Shown here: positions 28,417 through 36,161 of the stretch, piece after piece
How the letters are laid out: each line of letters begins with the position of its first letter
How positions within the stretch are numbered: the first letter of the stretch is position 1
Assembly (NCBI RefSeq): GCF_002849225.1
Contig: NZ_PKMC01000001.1
Coordinates: 100,504 to 164,503, forward strand
DNA from: Actinomyces sp. UMB0138
GTDB lineage: Bacteria; Bacillota; Negativicutes; Veillonellales; Veillonellaceae
Reading direction: 5' to 3'
Length of the DNA: 64,000 bases
Position numbers and translations under genes: made by a program
Notes under the pieces: model-generated
The model's input: the letters and a program-made list of their open reading frames with translations, nothing else
What the model was told of the DNA's origin: nothing
Databases searched by the model: none

Positions 28417-28764
28417 TTAGATACAATCCTGAATCGCCTTGGCTAGGACATGCGCGTGAGAGGTCGCCACGTTCCGAGTTGCAACCAGCAGTGTAAGGGC
28501 GCCGCGGGAGGCTTTCTGCGCGAGCTCCGCAAGCTTTGGGTTGCCATCTAATTCGGCGTGGTAATTGGCGGCAAAGCCGGTGTCAGTGATGCGGCCCGAA
28601 TGCCAATCCTTGCGCAGGGAGGACGTGGGCGTTACATCCTTAGCCCACTCATCCATTTTGAGAGCGTCTTTGCGTACCCCGCGCGGCCAAAGCCTATCTA
28701 CTAAGACTCGGTATCCGTCCTCGGGGGAGGCGTCTTCGTAGACGCGTTTTATCCGAATACTCAC
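28417..28764 (-). CDS. DUF488 family protein (YeaO-like)
   Basis: The 115-residue product starts at a GTG at 28764 with AGGAAGA upstream; the ATG at 28803 lies inside the previous gene and would add unrelated residues. Family features are RIKRVYE near the start, RVLVDRLWPRGV (near 22-33), the W-rich EWAKDVTPTSSLRKDW and the final TLLVATRN. Function of DUF488 is not established. It follows the acetyltransferase gene by 11 bases. Confidence 0.88.
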   Translation of the reverse strand: MSIRIKRVYEDASPEDGYRVLVDRLWPRGVRKDALKMDEWAKDVTPTSSLRKDWHSGRITDTGFAANYHAELDGNPKLAELAQKASRGALTLLVATRNVATSHAHVLAKAIQDCI

Positions 28765-28775
28765 CGATTTTCTTC

Positions 28776-29255
28776 CTAACTGGTTTGCTTGCCCTCGCCG
28801 CAATACCTCATATACAGCAGTGGGAATGGGCGGCCGTCCTCGTCTAATTCGCTACGCTTGTAAACGCGAAATCCGTGGTGGCAGTAGAATCTGCTCGCAT
28901 CTGGGTTCTGCTCATTCACCGTCAACTCGGTGACGCCAAAGTCCGCCATTGCCAGTTTCAGTAGCCTCGTGCCTATTCCCTTGCCGCGCGCAGGAGCCGC
29001 AAGGAAAAGCATCTCCAGGCGGTTGCCCTGTACGCCCATGAAGCCGACTACTCTTCCGTCAAGGGAAGTAGCAAGCACTAAGTGTTCTAGAGCAGTAAAC
29101 GCCTGCGGCAGAACAAGCCTGATTTGGGTGATGTCGGCCTCGGTAAGGAACAGGTGGCTAGCGCGAACAGAGGATTCCCACACCTCGGTTAGCTCGGCGA
29201 TAAGTTCCTCGGTTCTTTCTGCCGCTGGCACTTGGACCACTGCTACTTCTTCCAT
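28776..29255 (-). CDS. GNAT family N-acetyltransferase
   Basis: The 159-residue protein has a GNAT fold: LVLATSLDGRVVGFMGV (beta strands 2-4), the acetyl-CoA loop APARGKGIGTRLL (near residues 85-97) and the NEQNPDASRFYCHHGFRV segment (near 115-132). It resembles YjaB-like enzymes. The acetyl acceptor is unknown. It is the first gene of a probable pair with the DUF488 gene. Confidence 0.88.
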   Translation of the reverse strand: MEEVAVVQVPAAERTEELIAELTEVWESSVRASHLFLTEADITQIRLVLPQAFTALEHLVLATSLDGRVVGFMGVQGNRLEMLFLAAPARGKGIGTRLLKLAMADFGVTELTVNEQNPDASRFYCHHGFRVYKRSELDEDGRPFPLLYMRYCGEGKQTS

Positions 29256-29346
29256 GCCCTCAGCGTAGTGGGGCAGGTCCGGTGGGACAATTGCGGCAGC
29301 TGCCCTATAGAGAGGGCGAGCAAGGTCCGGAAATGGCTGGCGCGGA

Positions 29347-31416
29347 TTAGCCTCTCTTTCTTTGGAGGAGCACTAGGCCACCTGTGCTGAGAGCGGTTGC
29401 CAACGTAGCAGCTGCGAACAGGGAGATGCCTGTACCAGCGAGTTCTTTTGCGCCTGCATCCCTCTTCTTAGCTTTCCTATGCTGGGTCGGCCTACTGGAG
29501 ACAGATGCAGGTTGATCGGCGTGGTCGGCGGGGGAAGGCGGCGTTGGCTTCGAAGCTGCCTGCACGTAGAGAGGGTAGGTGACTTTATTGACACCAAATT
29601 GCAGCTCCAGCGGGTAGTAGCCGCTCTTTTTCACCTGGGGCACAGTGAAGCTCACCCGCGAGCGCCCTGTTTCGTCCAGGCTTTGCACAACCCGGTTGTC
29701 GATCGGGGCAGCGGCCACCTGCTTGCCCTGAAATTGGACAGTAACCGTGTCCGCGTTTGGTTCGTCAGTAGTCCACGAGAGCGAGGAGAGGCCCAGCGTA
29801 ACTTTCTGGCCGGCTTTGAGGTTGCGCGGCCCAGTAATGCCAACCGAGCCTTGCGACTGGGAGACGGCGTAACCGGGGTGGGCAGCCAGGAAGTGATTGA
29901 AAGCGCCCAGGTCATTGATGCCGGGCAATTGGGCGAAGTTAGTGCCTTCTTTCATGACCGTGTAGCCGTCCCCGCCGTTGAGCAGGAACGTTCCACCTGC
30001 TACCCGCAGCTTCGAGGTGGTGTCGCCTCGGTCAAGTTTCTTCTTGTCTATATAAATATCGATTACTTTGGACCCTAAGTTTGGGCTTGGGTCGTAGGTG
30101 TAGAAGAAGTTGTTAGAGAAGGCCAGTTTCAGCATTGGGCGGGAGGCGCCCTCGGGCTTCCACTGCTGTTCTACGAGCTTGTAGACTTGTGCTGGAGTTA
30201 GGTCGATGGTGCCCATGTCCCCGTTGAATGGCTGTACGTTGTAGGACTCTTCGACCGTTACGATGCCGTCGGAATTCGCATCTAATGAGGGCGTGCGTAG
30301 GCCGCCCGCATTCATGATCGCGAACGAGGGAGTGGCGCCCTCGCCTTTGGCGTACTGATAGAAACCCTCTGCGATTAGATTGCCCAGGGTGGACTCGGCG
30401 CCGCGATTTTCAGTTCCTTCCGGATCACCTTGGACACCACGTTTCGCGGCGTTGGCTATGGTTCCAACCTTTTCTTTGCCTAGTTCTTTTGCCTGCGCGG
30501 TGGCCTGCTGCACCATGGGCAGAATTGTCGCGTCGGAAGGGACAGAGGGATCCTTCGTGGCATCTTTGATGGTGCGCATCTTTGAATTGGCAGCGATGAC
30601 CTTCCTGGTGCTGGCATCTACAGACAGCTCAATGTCTGCAAGGAGTCGTCCGAAGCAATCGGGCTGCACAACGGGGGCCCCGGAGGCTGTTTGCGTGGTC
30701 TTATTGGTGTGAGTATGTCCTGCTACCGCTGCGTCCACGTTGGCGCCCAATCGGGCTGCAGCGGTGTAGTCCTCGTGTAGTAGTGCAACTACAACGTCTG
30801 CCTCGCCATTGGCATCATCGCCATCCTTCAAGGCCGCAGCGGAATTGTTGAGGGCGGTGACCGGGTCGCTAATTGCAAGCCCCTCTAGTCCTGCTGGGTT
30901 AACCAGGTTCGGCAGATCGGCGGTGGTCGCGCCGATGAAGCCTACTCGGATGCCTTCCTTGGTTGTTTTGATCTTGTAGGGGAGGACCTTTGAGGTATCG
31001 ACCCCGGAAATATTGGAGCCAACGAAGTCCCAGCCCACCTGACCTAACTGCCGACTTACTATGTCTGAATACCCGGCATCGAATTCGTGGTTGCCGAGCG
31101 CAGAAACTTCCAATCCCAGCTTCGTCAGGATTTTCATGGTCGGTTCGTCCTTAGCAATAGAGGAAACGTAGGTAGATCCTCCAACTGAGTCGCCGGTGGA
31201 GACAAGGAACGTGTTGGGGTTCTGAGCGCGCATACGTGTGACCTGCTCGGACAGGTTAGGAGCCATCTCGATGTGACCGTGAAAATCGGTGATAGCTGCA
31301 ATGCTAATTTCTACTTGGGCTGCCGCACGAGCCTGCGGGGCAGAGAGTGTAAACAGCGAGACCGCCATTGCGAACAGTATTGGTAGGTAGGATGCCCTGT
31401 GCTTTGGCCGAAGCAT
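29347..31416 (-). CDS. Cell-wall-anchored 5'-nucleotidase/UshA-type metallophosphoesterase
   Basis: The 689-residue protein has a signal peptide ending near QARA (about residue 32), a metallophosphoesterase domain with ligands in DFHGH (near 43), GDSVGG and GNHEFD, and a C-terminal nucleotidase substrate domain (near 330-520) with the FNG-D segment FNGDMG. An Ig-like region follows. It ends with LAGTG (659-663), a hydrophobic helix and QRKRG, a sortase signal of the LAXTG class. It would hydrolyse extracellular nucleotides to nucleosides at the wall. It is a single gene. Confidence 0.93.
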   Translation of the reverse strand: MLRPKHRASYLPILFAMAVSLFTLSAPQARAAAQVEISIAAITDFHGHIEMAPNLSEQVTRMRAQNPNTFLVSTGDSVGGSTYVSSIAKDEPTMKILTKLGLEVSALGNHEFDAGYSDIVSRQLGQVGWDFVGSNISGVDTSKVLPYKIKTTKEGIRVGFIGATTADLPNLVNPAGLEGLAISDPVTALNNSAAALKDGDDANGEADVVVALLHEDYTAAARLGANVDAAVAGHTHTNKTTQTASGAPVVQPDCFGRLLADIELSVDASTRKVIAANSKMRTIKDATKDPSVPSDATILPMVQQATAQAKELGKEKVGTIANAAKRGVQGDPEGTENRGAESTLGNLIAEGFYQYAKGEGATPSFAIMNAGGLRTPSLDANSDGIVTVEESYNVQPFNGDMGTIDLTPAQVYKLVEQQWKPEGASRPMLKLAFSNNFFYTYDPSPNLGSKVIDIYIDKKKLDRGDTTSKLRVAGGTFLLNGGDGYTVMKEGTNFAQLPGINDLGAFNHFLAAHPGYAVSQSQGSVGITGPRNLKAGQKVTLGLSSLSWTTDEPNADTVTVQFQGKQVAAAPIDNRVVQSLDETGRSRVSFTVPQVKKSGYYPLELQFGVNKVTYPLYVQAASKPTPPSPADHADQPASVSSRPTQHRKAKKRDAGAKELAGTGISLFAAATLATALSTGGLVLLQRKRG

Positions 31417-31709
31417 AGCCCTCTCCTATGACGTTGATGGAAGCAATAAAGACTGCTGCCAATGTAATGAGAGAACGTAAATAGGCGGTGAAGTAAGGTT
31501 TATCTGTGGGCTAAGCAGGCACAAATTTTTGCATTGCTGCAGACCGCATTGTTGGATGAAAACTGCATCAAGTGGGCCAACCTGAAAGCCGCCTAGCGAT
31601 TTTGTCAGAGGAAGCCGCAGCCCAGTTTTCCCGTGCTGCGCAACCCGCCACCAAGGACGGTGGCACGACCAAAGGAGTAGAAACACCGAAGTTTCAAAAG
31701 ATTGTAAAA

Positions 31710-32363
31710 ATGACGACTGCCAGCTTATGTGTGCTATGCGTACCACTGTCGGCAGCAGGGGTGGCGTGCGCAGAAGATCTTAGCGACTTGCGTTCAGCAT
31801 CAGCCGCTCCCTCACAGTTAACTCTCCGCACTTCTAATTTCAATACCACAAGGCGGGACGATTCACTTACGGAAGCTGAAATTGAGGAATTCGCCGGTGC
31901 CGCAGCGGATAGTTTTGTGGTTCTATTTCGTGATGTCATCAAACATGATGGAGCGAAGTTCGTTGTAGATGAAAGACTGGCTGCTGAATATGGTTTCGGA
32001 GGAAGTTCTGAGCAGCTTGCTCTTATCGTTAACTCACTAAATGGAGCTGCCGACAATCCGTATGTTGATGCGCAGTCGGATCGTAGCTGGGGCTCTTTCG
32101 GGTCATGCGTAGTGACGGGAGTCCTTGGTTTTTCGCCCTTCCAAATCGACTACAACCTATTGGGAAAATACATTTACGAAAAGTCTTGGAAAAAAGTTGC
32201 TGATTTACTTAAGCGGTACGCCAAGAAAGAAATCGCCAAAAAGAGTGGCAATATTGTTCTTAAACAAATCATTAAGTCAACTCCAGCGGGGTTTGCTGCA
32301 TGGTTAGGTGTTTACGCTGTTGGATGCGCCGCAAAAGAGGCGTGGAATTGGTGGGAAGTATAA
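31710..32363 (+). CDS. Secreted protein of unknown function
   Basis: The frame is open from 31572, but a signal-peptide-like run (hydrophobic, ending VACA before EDL) lies next to the ATG at 31710. The residues just upstream (KFQKIVK) would make a better positive n-region, and AAAGGAG lies at 31670-31676, so the true start is uncertain. The mature part has an acidic N-terminus and a C-terminal half with GSCVVTGVLGF, a Lys-rich helix and a hydrophobic stretch with Cys and Trp. I do not recognise a family. The stop overlaps the next start (TAATG). A secreted bacteriocin-like or toxin-like protein is a speculation from size and pairing only. Confidence 0.6.
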   Translation: MTTASLCVLCVPLSAAGVACAEDLSDLRSASAAPSQLTLRTSNFNTTRRDDSLTEAEIEEFAGAAADSFVVLFRDVIKHDGAKFVVDERLAAEYGFGGSSEQLALIVNSLNGAADNPYVDAQSDRSWGSFGSCVVTGVLGFSPFQIDYNLLGKYIYEKSWKKVADLLKRYAKKEIAKKSGNIVLKQIIKSTPAGFAAWLGVYAVGCAAKEAWNWWEV

Positions 32364-32554
32364 TGCCGCGTACTATGCGCGAACTGGGGGTCAGCTTACT
32401 AATTTTTACGCTGGTGGTTTGCCTATTTTCTTTGTCGATGCTAATGTTTTTCCCTTTACGTACGGTACTGAGTATAGTTGTTCCATCACTGTTGCTTGGT
32501 GTGTCAGTTTTAGGTGTTGGGTATTTTCGTCGGAAAAAAGGAATTGATGAATAA
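32363..32554 (+). CDS. Small two-helix membrane protein paired with the secreted protein
   Basis: The 63-residue product begins at an ATG that overlaps the preceding stop (TAATG), with GGGAAG upstream. Two hydrophobic helices (about residues 9-29 and 35-53) are followed by RRKKGIDE. Tight coupling to a secreted-protein gene suggests a partner, for example immunity or secretion aid, but no motif shows this. Confidence 0.6.
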   Translation: MPRTMRELGVSLLIFTLVVCLFSLSMLMFFPLRTVLSIVVPSLLLGVSVLGVGYFRRKKGIDE

Positions 32555-33017
32555 CTCCATTTCGGAGCGGCTCAGCCGTGACTAAGATCGGAAACGCTGC
32601 AAGTTTCGGCAGGTGACGCAACTCCTGTAATAAACATCCCTTCACCGTCTTCTACATACGCGGCAGAAGGTTAAATCCTTAGTGCTCTAGGGGGCGCGAT
32701 GCCGAATGAGCCTAGATTTGCCTGGGCGCAGTAATTAGAATTCTAACACATAAGCCGGTATGTGAGGTGGCGGAGGCATTTTTATAACACCACGTTCCCA
32801 AATTGTTTGAAACTTAAGCGCAGGAAAGCTGGAAAGGGGTGGCTTTTAACTAGATCAACGACATTACTGCTATAGCTGGAGAGGCTGAGGAGTTTATATC
32901 CTCTGGTCGTTTTGTAGATAGAATTACTGAAATAATTGAGGATGATCCATGGTCACAACCCACGCTGGATAGACGCGAATCTTTTTCCTTAAACACGTCA
33001 ATGATTTTGACGATCAG
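32555..33017. other. Non-coding or decayed stretch
   Basis: No intact gene is visible. A short open stretch without a start on the plus strand (about 32870-33022, containing EAEEFISSGRFVDRI) may be a gene remnant. The region is A+T-rich and marks the beginning of the disordered island. Confidence 0.5.
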
Positions 33018-33518
33018 TTAAAGTTTGAGTACGTACTGTTTATAGGTGACGGCTTGCATCGTTGTTTTAATAGGTAGTGGAAGCCACAAACGTTTCCTAC
33101 AGGCGGTAGCAGCCCCCGTAGTCGGATGTTTACCGAGCAGCTCGAATTTGGAGATGGCTTGCTCGCACTGCACATAACGAGCGAAGGCCTGCGCATAAGC
33201 CTCAATCAGCCGTTTGGAGACAAAGCGGGTGCAACCGCGTTTATCAAGCCACCGCCAGGTCTCCCGGTAAACGATGTCCGCACCCAGCGGTTTACCATCA
33301 CGCTGAACCGCAGATAGATACTCAGAAGGTTCCGGCATGACCTCGCCGGCAAGTACCGCACCCTCACCGATATCAGAGCCGTCGAAATCAAAAGGAGTCG
33401 CTAGTTGGTGCTCCGGGCGCGTGGCAGGCAGGCCTTTCGCCAGTTTTTCGTTGAGTGGGTCGGGTTTCGCGCCAGCCCGCACCCGGCGGCCACCGCGATT
33501 GGTGCCATCTTTCGCCAT
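33018..33518 (-). pseudogene. Truncated phage terminase small-subunit copy (P27-like)
   Basis: The first ~140 residues are clearly homologous to the intact terminase small subunit at 60777-61349 (same MAKDGTNRGG opening, GAKPDPLNEKLAKGLPATR, AQAFARYVQCEQAISKF and LGKHPTTGAA). After that the sequence diverges into an unrelated tail, and the C-terminal ~45 residues of the intact copy are missing. An AGGAG site precedes the ATG. It is a remnant of a related but not identical phage, in opposite orientation to the intact copy. It abuts the next gene, so a rearrangement junction is likely here. Confidence 0.88.
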
Positions 33519-33531
33519 GCTTTACTCCTGA

Positions 33532-34038
33532 TTGTTGTGGCCAAATAGGAATGTGGAACGGGCGAAATTATTGCTGCAAGAGGCCTTAACTTCGCTGGAG
33601 AGGTGTTTGTCTCCTAGCGGCTTCCAGTTGCTGAAACTTGGGCTACTTTTCTCCACGCTGGCGACTATAAACGCGTGGATAAACGCAAACCATCAAGAGA
33701 TTTTTATTGAGTCTGGCAACGACATTGGGGCATTGAGAACATATATGTGGTTCTTCCTAGTCCTGCTATCCCTTGCGGGAGTGTTTAATTTGGTGGACTA
33801 GGCCGTACTTGCGAACCTCAAGTTTTTCACCACACTTAAATTGCCCGTCGTCCTGTTCTTGACTGTGCTAACTACAGGGGCAAGCACAGGTCCTGTCTTG
33901 GATGGTCGTATCATGTATTACCTTCATGAAGGCAGCATCATTTACTTGCTGTATCCCATTGTCGTGTCAGTCGCAGCTGTCCTCTTGAGATATTTCTTGC
34001 TAAGGAGGAAGGGGCAGTTGGATGTGGCAGAAGAATAG
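33532..34038 (+). pseudogene. Four-helix membrane protein broken by an in-frame TAG
   Basis: Two adjacent open stretches lie in the same frame: 33532-33801 and 33841-34038, separated by a TAG at 33799-33801 and 39 bases that read through in frame. Together they give about 168 residues with four hydrophobic helices (two on each side of the stop) and a basic end (LRRKGQLDVAEE). The start is a weak TTG abutting the terminase fragment, so the N-terminus may also be lost. No family is recognised. Nonsense mutation in a former membrane protein is the simplest reading. Confidence 0.6.
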
Positions 34039-34069
34039 CTCCTCGACCACACCCGACTATGCCTTGTGC

Positions 34070-34537
34070 TTAGCGCGAGTGAGCCAGTAGGTAGCCTGCC
34101 AAGGCATTGCAACAGGCTCGGCGATCTTCATCGCTCGAATCCCCAGCAAGTTCGGCTAATCCAACGCACCACAGGCCTGTGCCGATGCTGTTCATGGTAT
34201 TCCAAATGCTTGCCGCTAACGCCTTTTGGGAGGAGTAATCCAAGCCATCTGCTTCAAAGGCTGTATAGCGATTCTGAACAATAATCTCGGCGTAAAGCGA
34301 GTTCATCGTGGCAGAAAGGGCATGCAGATTATTTGGTGGATTATCCTGCAGTATCTTACTTAGCAAGATTGCGTCAGCATCATCACACATATCTGTGAGG
34401 TTGCATCTTACCTGCAATTTCTTCGCGTTAACTCCGTGGCTCGTGAGGTACTTATCGACAACACTTAGCTCAGACCCGATCAGCGCATTAGCAGTATGTT
34501 GATGCTTTCCTGTTCCAGCGCTGGTAGAACGACTCAT
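34070..34537 (-). CDS. Hypothetical protein fragment
   Basis: This 155-residue open frame begins inside the truncated ClbS-like gene without its own ribosome-binding site, so its first ~20 codons are probably not authentic. From about residue 20 it reads like a helical protein (KILQDNPPNNLHALSATMN, LDYSSQKALAASIWNTMNS). No family is recognised. It may be the C-terminal part of a gene joined to clbS-like DNA by a deletion. Confidence 0.4.
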   Translation of the reverse strand: MSRSTSAGTGKHQHTANALIGSELSVVDKYLTSHGVNAKKLQVRCNLTDMCDDADAILLSKILQDNPPNNLHALSATMNSLYAEIIVQNRYTAFEADGLDYSSQKALAASIWNTMNSIGTGLWCVGLAELAGDSSDEDRRACCNALAGYLLAHSR

Positions 34538-34799
34538 ACAACCCGCCCAGCTGATTCCACTTAAAACCAGGTGCCGGAGTAATTACTTCTTTGTCTGCTT
34601 GCTCGTCTTTTTCCCAGCCGAGCAGTAGCTCCATCCAGCCCACCTGGTAGGCGATCATCTGCCGGGGTGTGCGGTCAACACCATCAATCAGCCGATCCCA
34701 CCCATCGTCGGGAACATCAGTGAACTCGCCAATAAACAGACTCCCACGTTTAGTGATCTCTGCCTGAAACTCGGTGCCAGATTCATACGATCTCATCAC
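34488..34799 (-). pseudogene. Truncated ClbS/DfsB family four-helix protein
   Basis: The 103-residue product has the N-terminal two thirds of the ClbS/DfsB (DUF1706) family: a short helix, PDDGWD, the conserved MIAYQVGWMELLLGWE (helix 2) and PAPGFKWNQLGGLYESFY. It then stops at TYC, about 60-70 residues before the family's usual end. An AGGAGGT-like site lies upstream (34800-34806 on the minus strand). Members protect against colibactin-type toxins or act as hydrolases; this copy is probably non-functional. Confidence 0.8.
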
Positions 34800-34833
34800 A
34801 CACCTCCTTGTGTAACGGCCTTGAAATTATTGT

Positions 34834-34958
34834 CCGTTAGCGGGTTCAATGAAAAAACAGCATTTTACAAGGGGAAACACGATACGCGCTAACGCAAAAT
34901 CCCAACCCGCTAACGCAGCCGAAAATTCACGCCCCTTTGGGGGATACTCGCTAACGCA
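34834..34958. repeat. CGCTAACGCA repeats (three direct, one inverted)
   Basis: CGCTAACGCA occurs at 34887-34896, 34908-34917 and 34949-34958, with start spacings of 21 and 41 bases (two and about four helical turns). An inverted copy of CCCGCTAACG lies at 34834-34844. The copy at 34942-34958 belongs to a 17-bp stretch that reappears inverted in the prophage at 59852-59868. Helically phased repeats suggest an operator array or iteron-like sites upstream of the clipped ClbS gene. Confidence 0.6.
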
Positions 34959-34966
34959 AACGCCTA

Positions 34967-35016
34967 CTTATCAAATCCAGCGTCTATGTGGATATTAAGA
35001 CGTCGGATTTGATAAG
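34967..35016. repeat. Long imperfect inverted repeat
   Basis: CTTATCAAATCC at 34967-34978 is perfectly repeated inverted at 35005-35016. An inner 5-bp pair (34981-34985 with 34998-35002) extends the stem after a 2-nt mismatch. No T-tract follows, so it is not a typical terminator. It could be a recombination, replication or regulator-binding site. Confidence 0.65.
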
Positions 35017-35474
35017 CGTTGCGGTTGTTTGATCAGGGATTTTAAGTAGAAGGCAGGCTATCGACGTGCTGAACCTGCACCCGCGAGGCACGCTATCCTG
35101 TAACCATCACAAATGATGTCTGCGAAATAGTAACGTACCCGCGTTTAGGGGGGTCTCCATCAAAGTTCCGTTGGCGTGTTCAAAACTAAATGACGCCGTG
35201 TACATAAACCCTGATCTATGCCCGCGGCTAGCTCTCTCTGGTTGTGTCAGCTTAGCTATTTGGACGTGTTAAAGAAAGATAAGAGACGCTTACAAATCCG
35301 TTTTACCGAAAGACCATAGTCGGAATACCGGCGCTAAAATGGTGAGGCACACTATCACCTAATATAGTTCACCAAAAACGAATCCTAGCGATCTGGCAAT
35401 CTGGCGCTTTTTGCTGTAGGCAAGCTACTTGATCGGTTTTTCACGCTTCTACAAGACCCACTATATGGTGCTAT
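35017..35474. other. Non-coding stretch downstream of the lanthipeptide operon
   Basis: I see no supported gene or RNA. The minus-strand lanthipeptide operon ends at its right border; no clear intrinsic terminator is visible. Some sequence here could be a decayed mobile-element end, but nothing is diagnostic. Confidence 0.5.
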
Positions 35475-36152
35475 TCAGGATAGCATTAATCGTTCAGATC
35501 CGAGGTTATATGCCCTCCGTGTCCAATCTGGGAAGCTATCAAATAAATTCTGGAACTCGGCAAGCGCATGATTGGCAGCTGCGGGCGGTACAAGCAGAAG
35601 TGAAGAATAAAATCTCGCAAGCATACTGTTCTTCGACAGCCTTCCCGTAAGCGAGTCTTTCAACAGGAGTTGCTCTGCGAATGAAAGATCGTTGCTTGCA
35701 GGGAGATTTGATTCAATAAGAGGACTGTTATAGCCTTCCACAATTTTCAAAAGGTGCAGAGAATCTGTTTTCGCCGACATGTAAATATCACTGTATCCTA
35801 GTGGGAAACGTTCTTGAAATTTTGCTAGGCTCAAGACCTCATTGTCGGTCTTGTCATTCTCGTTCTCTGACATCTCAATCGATTCACGGAGCCACGACTT
35901 TAGACTTACCCAGGACGGGCCGATCCGCAAAAGTGTCGAAAAAAGAAAGCCTCTAATTCGCAATTCCGCTTCTATACAAACTAATACATTGTCAAGTTGG
36001 CGGGCTTGCTCCGATTGCATTTCTGTCAAGCGAGCGAGACAAAACTCAAGCCACTCAACAGACGCTGCAAGTTGGAGGGCTTTACCCCGTTTTGTGTCTA
36101 CTGAAATATGCCGTTGTTTGAGAAACTCTTCTACAGTGCGGGCCGATAGCAT
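35475..36152 (-). CDS. Unknown protein at the end of the lanthipeptide operon
   Basis: The 225-residue protein is not recognised. It is predicted soluble and mostly helical, with no signal peptide or membrane helix (LQLAASVEWLEFCLARLTEMQSE is amphipathic; shown in pieces as EWLEFCLARL and SFAEQLLLKDSL). It follows the exporter gene by 9 bases and shares its composition, so it is probably part of the operon. A role in maturation, export or immunity is possible, but nothing in the sequence decides it. Confidence 0.65.
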   Translation of the reverse strand: MLSARTVEEFLKQRHISVDTKRGKALQLAASVEWLEFCLARLTEMQSEQARQLDNVLVCIEAELRIRGFLFSTLLRIGPSWVSLKSWLRESIEMSENENDKTDNEVLSLAKFQERFPLGYSDIYMSAKTDSLHLLKIVEGYNSPLIESNLPASNDLSFAEQLLLKDSLTGRLSKNSMLARFYSSLLLVPPAAANHALAEFQNLFDSFPDWTRRAYNLGSERLMLS

Positions 36153-36161
36153 TTGTCTAGC

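Noticed and set aside
35100..35300. Possible insertion-sequence end in the stretch downstream of the lanthipeptide operon
   Set aside because: No transposase frame, terminal inverted repeats or target duplication could be found.
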